Position numbers and translations under genes: made by a program. This document shows positions 9,161 to 17,973 of a DNA stretch of 64,000 nt, one piece after another. The stretch comes from Rickettsiales bacterium (GTDB lineage: Bacteria > Pseudomonadota > Alphaproteobacteria > Rickettsiales > SXRF01): assembly GCA_025464625.1 (NCBI GenBank), contig JAOAUZ010000001.1:289183-353182 (forward strand), read 5' to 3'. The first letter of the stretch is position 1, and every line of letters starts with the position of its first letter. The notes beneath the pieces are model-generated. The model did not search any database. It was not told the DNA's origin and saw only the letters and a list, made by a program, of their open reading frames with translations.

Positions 9161-10552
9161 ATGACAGCTGACATCCTTATTGTTGATGACGAAGCAGATA
9201 TTCGCGGATTAATCTCGGATATTCTGAAAGACGCAAAATATGGTACTCGAACAGCACATAATAGCGATTCAGCCTTTAAAGCTCTGGCGGAGCGCGTTCC
9301 TTCAGCTCTTATTCTCGATATTTGGTTGCAGGGGAGCGAGCTTGATGGTCTGGGCATTCTGGAGTTGGTGAAGAAAAAATACCCGCATATCCCAGTTATA
9401 ATGATAAGTGGACATGGCAATATCGAAACGGCTGTTTCTGCTATTAAGATGGGAGCTTATGATTTTATTGAAAAGCCTTTTAAAGAAGATAGGCTTCTTT
9501 TGGTGGTGGCGCGGGCATTGGAGAATGCCAAATTACGCAATGAAAACACTGAACTTAAGTCCCGCGGCAAATTTGAAATGCAGCTAAACGGCTCTGCACA
9601 GGTAACCCAGCAATTACGCAATACTCTCGATAAAATAGCCCCAACTGCTAGCCGTGTGTTGATTACAGGCGCACCTGGGACTGGCAAGGAGATGTTTGCG
9701 CGCTTGGTTCATGCTAAATCAGCGCGGGCTTCAGCGAATTTTGTGGTTATGAATGTGTCTGGTCTTACTCCTGATAGAGTGGACGCTGAACTCTTTGGTG
9801 TTGAAGACACTAATCCCACTGGTGGTGCGGAAAAATTGGGTTTGTTTGAACGCGCCCATAACGGCACTTTGTTTATTGATGAAGTGCTGGATATGCCGCT
9901 GGAAACACAAGGCAAGATGTTGCGGGCATTGCAAGAGCAGAGCTTCACTCGTCAACGTGGAAAACAAAAGGTGGAAGTCGATGTGCGGGTTATTGCAGCC
10001 AGCAACCATAATCTGGAAAATGAAATTGCCGCAGGTCGCTTCCGTGAAGATTTATATTATCGCCTGAATGTTGTTCCTGTGCGGATTCCGTCGCTTAAAG
10101 AACGTCGTGAAGATATACCTGAATTATGCAGTTATTTTTTGAAACGAGCTTCCGAGATGGCTGGTCTGCCTGTGCGTTTATTGTCGCAAGAAGCCATTGT
10201 GATGCTTCAGGCTTATAGCTGGCCAGGGAATGTTCGCCAACTGCGCAATATGATGGAATGGCTGCTGATTATGACTACTGGGCGCACCGATAACATCACC
10301 GCTGATGAGTTGCCACCTGAGATTCTCACCTCGAACCCTGTTCTTGCCCGCCCTGAAACTAATGCCGATATTATGTCGATGGTGCTGCGTGATGCGCGCG
10401 AGCTATTCGAAAAACAATATCTGGCAGCGCAGATTGAACGCTTTGGCGGGAATATTTCGCGGACATCTTCCTTCGTGGGCATGGAACGTTCTGCTTTGCA
10501 CCGTAAGCTAAAATTGCTGGGTATCGCCACGGCTGATGAGAAGGTTGGGTAA
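9161..10552 (+). CDS. ntrX: Nitrogen assimilation response regulator NtrX
   Basis: 463 residues: receiver domain with phospho-acceptor Asp in LILDIWL, AAA+ domain with Walker A GAPGTGKE and Walker B TLFIDEV, and a C-terminal Fis-type helix-turn-helix (GGNISRTSSFVGMERSALHR). The loop where sigma-54 activators have GAFTGA instead reads VEDTNPTGGAEKLG. Lack of that loop is a known trait of NtrX and suggests it does not open sigma-54 promoters directly. It is paired with ntrY 13 bp upstream. The stop lies 2 bp from the stop of the convergent gene at 10555. Confidence 0.95.
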   Translation: MTADILIVDDEADIRGLISDILKDAKYGTRTAHNSDSAFKALAERVPSALILDIWLQGSELDGLGILELVKKKYPHIPVIMISGHGNIETAVSAIKMGAYDFIEKPFKEDRLLLVVARALENAKLRNENTELKSRGKFEMQLNGSAQVTQQLRNTLDKIAPTASRVLITGAPGTGKEMFARLVHAKSARASANFVVMNVSGLTPDRVDAELFGVEDTNPTGGAEKLGLFERAHNGTLFIDEVLDMPLETQGKMLRALQEQSFTRQRGKQKVEVDVRVIAASNHNLENEIAAGRFREDLYYRLNVVPVRIPSLKERREDIPELCSYFLKRASEMAGLPVRLLSQEAIVMLQAYSWPGNVRQLRNMMEWLLIMTTGRTDNITADELPPEILTSNPVLARPETNADIMSMVLRDARELFEKQYLAAQIERFGGNISRTSSFVGMERSALHRKLKLLGIATADEKVG

Positions 10553-10554
10553 TT

Positions 10555-10974
10555 CTAAACTATCCGACTGGTAGCTTGTTTGGCGTTCTGAGCCTGTTTT
10601 TTCTCTTCACGTCTTTTGCTTGCCCAGCCAGCTGCTTTTCCAATAGCAACTCCAGCGGGAATAACACCACCGCCAGCAACTGCACCTATAGCTGCTGCCT
10701 GCCCAACGGCTGCTTTATCTGTTTGTGAATGGTTTTTTGTTCTTTTGGTGTGATGATCTTGAGCGGAAACTGGTTTATTTCCTTTGTCGTTCAGGGTTAT
10801 GACGTTCTCAGAGCCTGTATTCAAAGAACCAGCATAATTAGGTACTTTTCCAATTTCATGAACAGCAGCACCAGTCGCCGCGCCAACAAAGGCAAGACCA
10901 GCAGCTATGTTCTTCGCTCCAGCAAAATATCTCTCATTAATGCTTTGCTTGCCATCTTCTTCTTTGTCGACCAT
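10555..10974 (-). CDS. Small hypothetical protein with glycine-zipper-like segments
   Basis: 139 residues starting MVDKEEDGK with a good GGAGAGG ribosome-binding site. Two Ala/Gly-rich hydrophobic stretches are visible, IAAGLAFVGAATGAAVHEIG (about 24-43) and AAIGAVAGGGVIPAGVAIGK (about 92-111), separated by a charged linker. The C-terminal tail is very basic (SKRREEKKQAQNAK). There is no signal peptide. The Gly/Ala periodicity suggests membrane-inserted helical hairpins, but I recognise no family. It is convergent with ntrX. Confidence 0.6.
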   Translation of the reverse strand: MVDKEEDGKQSINERYFAGAKNIAAGLAFVGAATGAAVHEIGKVPNYAGSLNTGSENVITLNDKGNKPVSAQDHHTKRTKNHSQTDKAAVGQAAAIGAVAGGGVIPAGVAIGKAAGWASKRREEKKQAQNAKQATSRIV

Positions 10975-11134
10975 GAGCCTCTCCGACTTTGTAATTTTAT
11001 ACTAAGGGATATTAACAGATGTGGCAAAAATGAACAAGCCACGTTATATTAAGCTTTTATTACGAGCATAAAAGGCAGTTAATATAATGATATTTATAGA
11101 TATTATTATTACGGTAATGAAATAATTGCTATTA

Positions 11135-12685
11135 TTACGGTTGGATAACAATCTTCCGTTTATCCAGATTCTCTACTTTTATACGCAATTCTTGTAGGTC
11201 TTTTTCTGCCGATTTTTGTAAATCTTGGTTGTTTTTGCCGCCACGTTTAAGCAGCAGCCAGTTATTTTTATAATAAATTAGTCCCCAATTTTTGTCGTTT
11301 ATTATTTGCAATGCTGCGGAAAAATATTTGTCAGTATATTTGCTGAAATAGGGAACGCCAAAAGCATTAGATTTTCCCATAAAAGGATTAGTGGTTTTTA
11401 TTATAATATATTCGGAATTTTCAATTCCGTGTGGGAACATGTACATTTGTTCATGTACTGGTATATGTGGCAATATATTGCTTTGAGCGGAAACAGAGGT
11501 TGTTTCTCCAATTATTTTTAGCACATCGTTTCTGGCAGTTTCATCTTCACTGGAAAGTGAAAAACGTGGTTCGGATAATTCCCAAAAATTATTGGGTAAG
11601 TTTGGTAGAGATGCAAAGCTATAGCTACATAAGACCACCAATAATGATGTCACGCCAATCATCTCCCATCTTTTTAGTCGCGTGGTGTTGTCATAATTTT
11701 TAGCGATTGTTTTTGTATAAGCTATAAGCAGAACAGGTATGATTGCTGCACTGTGATAGGAAGATGGATGGCGCAACATATCGTTGTTTGAGAGAGCGTT
11801 TATAGCTCCGTCAGCAAGGGCAGGAAAGAGCCACGTGATGCTAAAAATCGGCTGAAACCACAAAGAAAAAACTAACAAAATACCATAAAAAATTGCGTCA
11901 AGAATTCGTCTTTTGAGTAAATCAATATTTGCCAGAGGATGCGTTACCCAACTGAAAAAATTGATTTCAGAATTTTCACTGAGCATTGCCGCCCCACCAA
12001 TAGGGCTAAAATGTGGCATAATAAATTTTATAATAATAATGAAGCTTACTAGCCCGAACGCAGCGAGTGACAAACCAAATTTATAATCGCGCCAGTGCCA
12101 TGCCCAAAGCAGCCCAATGCCGAATATAGCTAGACCATAATGTTCTTTTATTGTGAGCAATATGGCACAAAAAAATATCAGCCACGCTCGGCTTTTTGTA
12201 ATTACCGATAATAAAATTAGTGAAATGATAAGAGGTGCAAAGGCTATTTCATGGAAATCCCAAATTTGTGCATTGATGACAAATGGATTTACCAAATAAA
12301 AAATTGAAATTGTGAGAGCCTGCAAATGCGATTTAAGCAGAATTTTTGCGCTAAAGAATATGGGGATTGCAGCAACGGCTATCAGAAAACTTTGTAGAAA
12401 TAGCAAAGTTTTTATATTCGGAAATAGCCAGTAAATTGGTGCTATTACATATAATATGGGTGAAAAATGAAAGCCCAGCCAGTTTTGTTTTATATAAGGC
12501 GGAGGCAGAGTCGTCACCAACCCGTTGCCGCCCACAACATTAAAAAGAATTTGTTCAAAGGTTGTGCCATCCAGACCTGAGGTTTTTAGTTCGTAATGTA
12601 GCGTGGTGGCAAAACTATAGGTTAGTGCTGCTTGCATCAGAATTATGAGCAAAAATATCAGATAAACTGCTCTAGTTTTTGTCAT
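11135..12685 (-). CDS. DUF2079-type polytopic membrane protein
   Basis: 516 residues with roughly nine to ten membrane helices. The N-terminal part matches DUF2079 proteins: helix, TTFEQILFNVVGGNG, then GFHFSPILYVIAPIYWLFP and repeated aromatic-rich helices. These look like GT-C glycosyltransferase-type membrane enzymes but their substrates are unknown. The C-terminal 130 residues are soluble. It follows the exo/endonuclease-family gene with a 14-base overlap, so the pair is likely co-expressed downstream of ilvD. Confidence 0.8.
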   Translation of the reverse strand: MTKTRAVYLIFLLIILMQAALTYSFATTLHYELKTSGLDGTTFEQILFNVVGGNGLVTTLPPPYIKQNWLGFHFSPILYVIAPIYWLFPNIKTLLFLQSFLIAVAAIPIFFSAKILLKSHLQALTISIFYLVNPFVINAQIWDFHEIAFAPLIISLILLSVITKSRAWLIFFCAILLTIKEHYGLAIFGIGLLWAWHWRDYKFGLSLAAFGLVSFIIIIKFIMPHFSPIGGAAMLSENSEINFFSWVTHPLANIDLLKRRILDAIFYGILLVFSLWFQPIFSITWLFPALADGAINALSNNDMLRHPSSYHSAAIIPVLLIAYTKTIAKNYDNTTRLKRWEMIGVTSLLVVLCSYSFASLPNLPNNFWELSEPRFSLSSEDETARNDVLKIIGETTSVSAQSNILPHIPVHEQMYMFPHGIENSEYIIIKTTNPFMGKSNAFGVPYFSKYTDKYFSAALQIINDKNWGLIYYKNNWLLLKRGGKNNQDLQKSAEKDLQELRIKVENLDKRKIVIQP

Positions 12686-13631
12686 AGAGCGATAGTGTTG
12701 TGATTACTGGAAGGTGATCAGAATTCTGTGCTGGAGCTATTTCACGCTTTTCAATTTTAATCTGCTTGGATGCAAGTATGTGGTCTATGCCGATTCTCAT
12801 GAAAACTGGTAGTTCACTATGCCATGAGCCTTCGATGTTAAATCCTTGTTGGGCATGGTGCAGATCAGCTGTGTTAAGCAAATTTTTGAAATAAGTGGAA
12901 TGGATTGTTGTATTCAAATCGCCCAATAATAAGCGGTGTTGTGTTGTGTCTTTGCTCATAACATCCGCAAGTTTTGACAGTGCTAAATTGCGCTGCTCAA
13001 AGAAAAAAGGAATTACTGGAGGTGGAGTGTGCAGCTCATATAAATGCAGTTTTGTTCCATTCACCAGAAGCTCGGTTAAACTATAACGATTCCAGCCGTC
13101 ACCGATATTTACATAATCAAATTTTGTGACGGGTAGGTTGCTGAAAATCGCCATGCCGAATGCTTCCCTGTTTTCATTCAATTTAACGCGTGACCAAGCA
13201 TAATGTTTTTTTAGTTCGCCAAGCTCATTTGCGCGAGATTTATTTATTTCCTGTAGCACCACAACATCAGCATTCTGCTTTATTATCCACGGTATAGAAT
13301 CAGTGAATTGGTCATTAATATAAAGAACATTGAATTGTAAAATGGTGAGCCTTGCTTTTTCTTTTCCTTCAGGTGGTGGGGCAGGGGCGAATGATTGGTA
13401 GGCTGGAAAAGCGAAGCCTACCGCCAATACCAATAACCACAGAGAAAACTTTTTTCGTTTTTGAAAAATAAATATAATGGCGAACAGCAAAGAAACACCA
13501 GCCATCTGCACTCGCCAATGAACGACCATATCAGCCAGCCATATACTGTCACTCAGCAAACATAGTATATAACCAATGCTTGCAGAAATGCAGACAAACC
13601 AGCTATCAAATAACCGCTTAAATATCCGCAT
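12672..13631 (-). CDS. Membrane-anchored endonuclease/exonuclease/phosphatase family protein
   Basis: 319 residues from ATG 13631; longer in-frame starts run deep into ilvD. Three N-terminal membrane helices (about 10-85) precede an EEP domain: ILQFNVLYIND (metal site), DVVVLQEINKSR with the catalytic Glu, LLGDLNTT with Asp and Asn, and a C-terminal NSDHLPVITTL with the Asp-His pair. The family includes nucleases and lipid phosphodiesterases. The membrane anchor and DUF2079 neighbour point to an envelope substrate, which is inference. It overlaps the ilvD 3' end by 14 bases and the DUF2079 gene by 14. Confidence 0.85.
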   Translation of the reverse strand: MRIFKRLFDSWFVCISASIGYILCLLSDSIWLADMVVHWRVQMAGVSLLFAIIFIFQKRKKFSLWLLVLAVGFAFPAYQSFAPAPPPEGKEKARLTILQFNVLYINDQFTDSIPWIIKQNADVVVLQEINKSRANELGELKKHYAWSRVKLNENREAFGMAIFSNLPVTKFDYVNIGDGWNRYSLTELLVNGTKLHLYELHTPPPVIPFFFEQRNLALSKLADVMSKDTTQHRLLLGDLNTTIHSTYFKNLLNTADLHHAQQGFNIEGSWHSELPVFMRIGIDHILASKQIKIEKREIAPAQNSDHLPVITTLSLYDKN

Positions 13632-15339
13632 AGATATGCGTTTCGGCATTTCCGCCTTGGTGAGTAAGCGCACCCTTTTCAGCAGAGCCAACGAGTTGCG
13701 CATATTTCCACAATGCGCCAGAGCCATAATCATTTTTGCGTGGTTGCCACTGCGTTTTGCGCTTTGCTAATTCTTCGTCAGATAAATCCACATTGATGGT
13801 AGAATTTATTGCATCAATCGTAATTATATCGCCATCTTTCAGCAGCCCGATAACGCCGCCAAGCGCAGCTTCAGGCCCTACATGCCCAATGCAGAAACCA
13901 CGAGTGCCACCCGAAAAGCGACCATCAGTAATCAGTGCCACTTTATCGCCAGCACCTTGCCCATAAAGCGCTGCTGTGGTGGAGAGCATTTCACGCATAC
14001 CCGGTCCGCCTTTTGGCCCTTCATAACGAATCACGATAACGTCGCCATCTTTATATTTACGTTTTTCCACGGCAGCGAAAGCATCTTCTTCGCAGTCAAA
14101 ACATAGAGCTGTGCCTTTGAATACCAGATTTTTCATGCCAGCGACTTTTACAATCGCGCCTTCTGGTGCGAGGTTGCCCTTCAGCACCACCACACCACCT
14201 TCGGCGCGTAGCGGTTTGTTATGTGGAAATACTACATCTTGACCATCGGGGAATTTTACATTTTTCAAATTCTCTGCCATGGTTTTTCCTGTAACTGTCA
14301 TACAATCACCATGCAAATATCCGCCATCCAGCAGAGTTTTTAGAACAATCTGTACACCACCAACTTCATATAAATCTTTCGCAGAATATTTTCCCCCTGG
14401 CATAAGATCTGCAAGATATGGCGTGCGTTTGAACACTTCGCCGACTGCATGAATATCAAAATCGATGCCACATTCATTAGCAAGGGCAGGGAGGTGCAAG
14501 GCGGCATTGGTAGAGCCGCCAGTTGCCGCAACCACAGCCGCTGCATTTTCCAGCGACTTGCGGGTGACAATATCACGCGGGCGGATTTTATTTTTAAGCA
14601 GTTCCATCACTGCCCGACCAGATTCAAAGCAAAAGGCATCCCGTGATTCATAAGGCGCGGGCGCACCAGCCGAGTTGGGCAGAGCCAAGCCGATAGCCTC
14701 ACTTACACATGCCATAGTATTAGCGGTAAACTGCCCGCCGCATGAACCAGCAGAAGGGCAGGCTGACTGCTCCAGCTCATGCAAATCTTCTGCACTCATA
14801 TTGCCTGCGCTGTGTTGCCCAACGCCTTCAAATACATCAACCACAGTCACTTGTTTGCCTTTGAATTTGCCAGGCAAAATAGACCCACCATAAATAAACA
14901 CGCTGGGAACATTGAGGCGTACCATAGCCATCATAAGGCCGGGTAAGGATTTATCGCAACCAGCAAGCCCAACAATCGCATCATAAGAATGTCCACGCAT
15001 GGTAAGTTCAACAGAATCAGCAATCACCTCACGCGATACCAGCGATGATTTCATGCCCTGATGCCCCATAGCGATGCCGTCGGTTACGGTAATTGTAGTA
15101 AATTCCCTAGGAGTTCCGCCTGCTGCTGCCACGCCTTTTTTCACCACCTGTGCCTGACGGGCAAGGGTGATGTTGCAGGGTGCGGCTTCGTTCCAAGTTG
15201 TTGCCACACCAACTAGTGGCGCGTGGATGCCAGCTTCGGTTATGCCCATTGCATAAAGATATGAGCGATGTGGAGCTTTGCTCGCCCCTTCAGTCACATG
15301 GCGGCTGGGAAGTTTTGATTTTCCATAGGTTTTGGTCAT
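13618..15339 (-). CDS. ilvD: Dihydroxy-acid dehydratase
   Basis: 573 residues, standard for IlvD. It dehydrates dihydroxy-acids to the 2-keto acids that precede isoleucine and valine. The iron-sulfur motifs GCDKSLPG and PSAGSCGGQFTANTM are present, as is the C-terminal ALITDGRFSGGTRG signature. It appears to start a minus-strand unit with the EEP and DUF2079 genes through short overlaps. No other ilv gene is in the window. A palindromic repeat lies just upstream of its start. Confidence 0.97.
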   Translation of the reverse strand: MTKTYGKSKLPSRHVTEGASKAPHRSYLYAMGITEAGIHAPLVGVATTWNEAAPCNITLARQAQVVKKGVAAAGGTPREFTTITVTDGIAMGHQGMKSSLVSREVIADSVELTMRGHSYDAIVGLAGCDKSLPGLMMAMVRLNVPSVFIYGGSILPGKFKGKQVTVVDVFEGVGQHSAGNMSAEDLHELEQSACPSAGSCGGQFTANTMACVSEAIGLALPNSAGAPAPYESRDAFCFESGRAVMELLKNKIRPRDIVTRKSLENAAAVVAATGGSTNAALHLPALANECGIDFDIHAVGEVFKRTPYLADLMPGGKYSAKDLYEVGGVQIVLKTLLDGGYLHGDCMTVTGKTMAENLKNVKFPDGQDVVFPHNKPLRAEGGVVVLKGNLAPEGAIVKVAGMKNLVFKGTALCFDCEEDAFAAVEKRKYKDGDVIVIRYEGPKGGPGMREMLSTTAALYGQGAGDKVALITDGRFSGGTRGFCIGHVGPEAALGGVIGLLKDGDIITIDAINSTINVDLSDEELAKRKTQWQPRKNDYGSGALWKYAQLVGSAEKGALTHQGGNAETHIYADI

Positions 15340-15377
15340 TGTTTATGGCTCGTTTAATTCAGTGAAAAGGAAAAATA

Positions 15378-15490
15378 CCCTCTCCCTCTGGGAGAGGGTT
15401 AGGGTGAGGGTTTATCAAAATACTTGAAACAAAAGACAAATCATCTTTAATTACAACGCCCTCACCCCGCCCTCTCCCAGAGGGAGAGGG
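15378..15490. repeat. Palindromic repeat, CCCTCTCCCTCTGGGAGAGGG family
   Basis: The terminal arms CCCTCTCCCTCTGGGAGAGG (15378) and CCTCTCCCAGAGGGAGAGGG (ending 15490) are each palindromic and complementary to one another, separated by inner arms containing GGGTGAGGG and CCCTCACCCC. A second copy sits inside ileS at 44189-44274 with a shorter centre. The element lies between ilvD and the gene at 15573 and has no coding content of its own. Confidence 0.88.
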
Positions 15491-15572
15491 AGAAGATCTG
15501 ATAGCGTTTACTTATAAAATATTTTTGAAGATTAGCAAGCGTGGCTTTGCTATATTTACGGAGAAATTCCTA

Positions 15573-15947
15573 TTATCTGTTAGGGCTGTTTGGTCTAACA
15601 TTAATTGGCAGAGAGGGAGAGGGGCTTATCCCATTTCCTTCAAGTTCTTTTAACATTCTATTGCCGTATTCTTTTATTCCCTCAATAGAGCTTTTCGCTG
15701 TTTCAATTGCGGTATCAACACCTGATCTATAATACATGTCAACTACGCCTGTTCCAGTGGCACAACCTCCAGCGGCACCACCAACTGCGCCAACGACACC
15801 ACCGATTACAGCACCACTAGCCAACCCCACAGCTCCAACCGTCATGCAGCCAACATCTTTATAATGGTCAATTTCTTTCTGTTTTTTCTCATTTTCCAGC
15901 AGCCGTTTATAATCGGCTATCTGCTCTGGATTTAATTGTTCAGCCAT
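15573..15947 (-). CDS. Small glycine-zipper-like hypothetical protein
   Basis: 124 residues starting MAEQLNPEQIADYKRLLE. The first 35 residues are a charged helix. Residues about 36-70 form a Gly/Ala/Val-rich segment (ASGAVIGGVVGAVGGAAGG) with G-x-x-x-G spacing typical of glycine zippers in membrane-associated or pore-like proteins. The C-terminus is polar. There is no signal peptide. It is similar in style, though not clearly in sequence, to the small protein at 10555. Function unknown. Confidence 0.6.
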   Translation of the reverse strand: MAEQLNPEQIADYKRLLENEKKQKEIDHYKDVGCMTVGAVGLASGAVIGGVVGAVGGAAGGCATGTGVVDMYYRSGVDTAIETAKSSIEGIKEYGNRMLKELEGNGISPSPSLPINVRPNSPNR

Positions 15948-16037
15948 ACGCCATCCCCACTGGGTTTATTTTCAGTTTATGGGCGAATATAGCACAAAAA
16001 TCTGTAAATAACTATTAAGTTTATGTGACAATGGGGT

Positions 16038-16562
16038 CTAACCCAGTAATTTTTTCTTTTGGGATTGGAACTCTTCCTCGGTTAAATGCCCTTTTTCCTT
16101 GAGGTTAGCCAATCTTTCCAACTGCGACGCTATGTCCGTTGTGGTTGTCTGAGGAGCAGGTTTTGCCTTCCCGCGTAATAAATTCATCTGTTCCTGAGTG
16201 GCTTTAACAAATGGCAAAATAGAACTCTTTAGCACCATACCTATCATGAAGGCACTTGCTCCATCCCAAATTGTGATTGAGCCGAAGAATATGGTCGCTT
16301 CATGGTCGATTGCTTGGATGCGTTCCAGTGGAATTTGTATTTGACGAATACCATATAACATTCCGCGATTTATGAATATAACCCGTTTTTCAGTGCAGAC
16401 TGCAAGCCAAGTGGCGTTGTTCATAAGTCCTGAAGTTATAGCCTTTACACTTTCGTCATGCTCTAAAATCTCAGGGAGAGCGCGTATTTCTTTCTTTGTC
16501 CAGAAAATATAGCTGTGCCTGTAGGCATCAATTTGGCGTTTTATCTCGGCAAGTGTAGGCAT
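16038..16562 (-). CDS. PH-domain plus SHOCT-domain protein
   Basis: 174 residues from ATG 16562, with AAGGAAA about 10 bases upstream; an in-frame TTG at 16568 is less likely. Residues about 25-125 look like a bacterial PH domain (LAVCTEKRVIFINRGMLYG, then IPLERIQAI and a W near the end of the fold). Residues about 140-174 are a SHOCT motif (LERLANLKEKGHLTEEEFQ then KKKLLG), a short oligomerisation or localisation tail. The combination is common in bacteria and usually of unknown role. It is divergent from the phage-like module, with a perfect palindrome between them. Confidence 0.8.
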   Translation of the reverse strand: MPTLAEIKRQIDAYRHSYIFWTKKEIRALPEILEHDESVKAITSGLMNNATWLAVCTEKRVIFINRGMLYGIRQIQIPLERIQAIDHEATIFFGSITIWDGASAFMIGMVLKSSILPFVKATQEQMNLLRGKAKPAPQTTTTDIASQLERLANLKEKGHLTEEEFQSQKKKLLG

Positions 16563-16597
16563 GAACAATTTTCCTTAAAATACTCAAATAAATAAAA

Positions 16598-16623
16598 ACA
16601 AAATCCCACATGTGGGATTTTGT
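16598..16623. promoter_or_regulatory. Perfect 26-base palindrome between divergent genes
   Basis: The half-site ACAAAATCCCACA at 16598-16610 is followed directly by its exact complement to 16623. Read on the minus strand it is followed by a T-rich run (TTTTGTTTTTATTTATTTG), which looks like an intrinsic terminator or attenuator in the leader of the PH-SHOCT gene. It could equally be a dimeric-regulator operator serving both divergent genes. Sequence alone does not separate these readings. Confidence 0.55.
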
Positions 16624-16695
16624 AAAAATACACTTCCGTGACCTTAACTTCAAACTCACAATAAATAAAGTTTTAACTTTAGGAGAATAGAGAAT

Positions 16696-17622
16696 ATGAC
16701 AACCACCCCACACTTAGGTGTTACCCTTGTGGAGCAAGCTCAGGCACAAAAGGAAGTTACGGTTAATCAGGCATTTGCGCGGATTGACGCGATTTTAAAT
16801 TCTGGCGCAAAAAGTAAAGCTGTTGCCACTCCGCCAGCTTCACCAGCTGCTGGCGATTTATACATTGTGGCTGCCTCACCAACAGGTGATTGGTCTGGTC
16901 AGGCTGGTAAACTGGCATATTTTGACGCAATATGGCGGTTTATAACCCCGATGGAGGGAATGACTTTATGGGTTAATGATGAGAACCTACTTTATAGCTA
17001 TGACGGGGCAGCTTGGATATTATCCAATAACCCAACGGAATTCCAAAATCTAACCAAGCTAGGAATAAATGCCACCGCGGATGCAACTAATAAATTATCT
17101 GTCGCCAGCGGGTCTATTTTATTCAATCATAATGGCACGAATATTCAAACAAAACTGAATAAAAATTCTTCCTCTGATACCGCATCATTTTTATACCAAA
17201 CTGGGTTTTCGGGGAGGGCGGAATTCGGCACAATTGGCGATGATAATTTTACTCTCAAAGTTTCCTCCAATGGTTCAACATGGCTTGATGCGCTTAAAAT
17301 AATAGCGTCAACTGGGCGGGTGGCTTTTAAATCTATCGCAACTGGAATATCTGCTGCTGGGACAACACAAGGAACGGCAACAGCACTAACAAAAAGCTTC
17401 AACGAGGTGACTGCCGTTTCTGCCAGTCAGGGGGTGGTTTTACCATCACCTGAAGCTGGTGAAATAGTTATGATTGCTAATCAAGGGGCTAATGCTCTGA
17501 ATGTTTATCCTGCCAGTGGGCATTCGATCAATAATTTATCTGCCAACACAGCGCAAAGCCTTGCCACTGACACGCGCAGGATTTTTTTCGCTGTAACTAG
17601 CAGCAAATGGTACGCCCTATGA
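16696..17622 (+). CDS. DUF2793 phage/GTA-type structural protein
   Basis: 308 residues. The N-terminal half fits DUF2793: HLGVTLVEQAQAQKEVTVNQ, then ASPAAGDLYIVAASPTGDWSGQ and FITPMEGMTLWVNDE. Members occur in alphaproteobacterial phages and gene transfer agents, where they are linked to spikes or tail-associated structures. The C-terminal half is Ser/Thr/Ala-rich with beta-strand periodicity and ends with a conserved-looking segment (IANQGANALNVYPASG, SKWYAL). It overlaps the next gene by 4 bases (ATGA) and precedes a lysozyme. No capsid, portal or terminase gene is near, so this is an isolated piece of a phage-like system. Confidence 0.8.
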   Translation: MTTTPHLGVTLVEQAQAQKEVTVNQAFARIDAILNSGAKSKAVATPPASPAAGDLYIVAASPTGDWSGQAGKLAYFDAIWRFITPMEGMTLWVNDENLLYSYDGAAWILSNNPTEFQNLTKLGINATADATNKLSVASGSILFNHNGTNIQTKLNKNSSSDTASFLYQTGFSGRAEFGTIGDDNFTLKVSSNGSTWLDALKIIASTGRVAFKSIATGISAAGTTQGTATALTKSFNEVTAVSASQGVVLPSPEAGEIVMIANQGANALNVYPASGHSINNLSANTAQSLATDTRRIFFAVTSSKWYAL

Positions 17623-17879
17623 TTGATGAGCATGAAATTACCCATTGGCGGATTGATAAGCGCATACCTATTGCTCTGCTCATAACATTATTTTTGCAGC
17701 TTGCCGCTGCGATTATCTGGGCAACCCAGCTTAATGCCAGAGTTGATACATTGGAGCATGAAGCTGGTGAATCATCAGGTTTTGGTGAAAAATTGGCGCG
17801 GATTGATGAGCGATTGCAGAGCGTAAAACAAGACATCGAGTTTATAAAACGGGAAGTTGGGAATCGGTTTGGTAAATAA
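17619..17879 (+). CDS. Membrane-anchored coiled-coil protein of the phage-like module
   Basis: 86 residues from ATG 17619, which overlaps the stop of the DUF2793 gene. A membrane helix at about residues 18-38 (IPIALLITLFLQLAAAIIWA) follows a charged N-terminus. The remainder is a predicted coiled coil (LNARVDTLEHEAGE, then KLARIDERLQSVKQDIEFIKREVG). The arrangement is that of small phage membrane proteins found beside endolysins. Position between a structural gene and lysozyme suggests a holin- or spanin-like accessory, but no family signature proves this. Confidence 0.65.
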   Translation: MIDEHEITHWRIDKRIPIALLITLFLQLAAAIIWATQLNARVDTLEHEAGESSGFGEKLARIDERLQSVKQDIEFIKREVGNRFGK

Positions 17880-17886
17880 TGATTTC

Positions 17887-17965
17887 GTCATTGCGAGCGA
17901 ATGCGAAGCAATCCAGTGTTTATTGAATTTCTGGATTGCTTTGTCGCTACGCTCCGCGCAATGAC
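17887..17965. repeat. Palindromic repeat, GTCATTGCGAG family
   Basis: The ends GTCATTGCGAGCGAATGCG (17887) and CGCTACGCTCCGCGCAATGAC (ending 17965, one base trimmed here in the comparison) are inverted, around AAGCAATCCAG and CTGGATTGCTT inner arms. A relative lies at 35011-35110. The copy ends 8 bases before the lysozyme start, so it forms the leader and probably the ribosome-binding region of that gene. Confidence 0.85.
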
Positions 17966-17973
17966 AAGAAATA

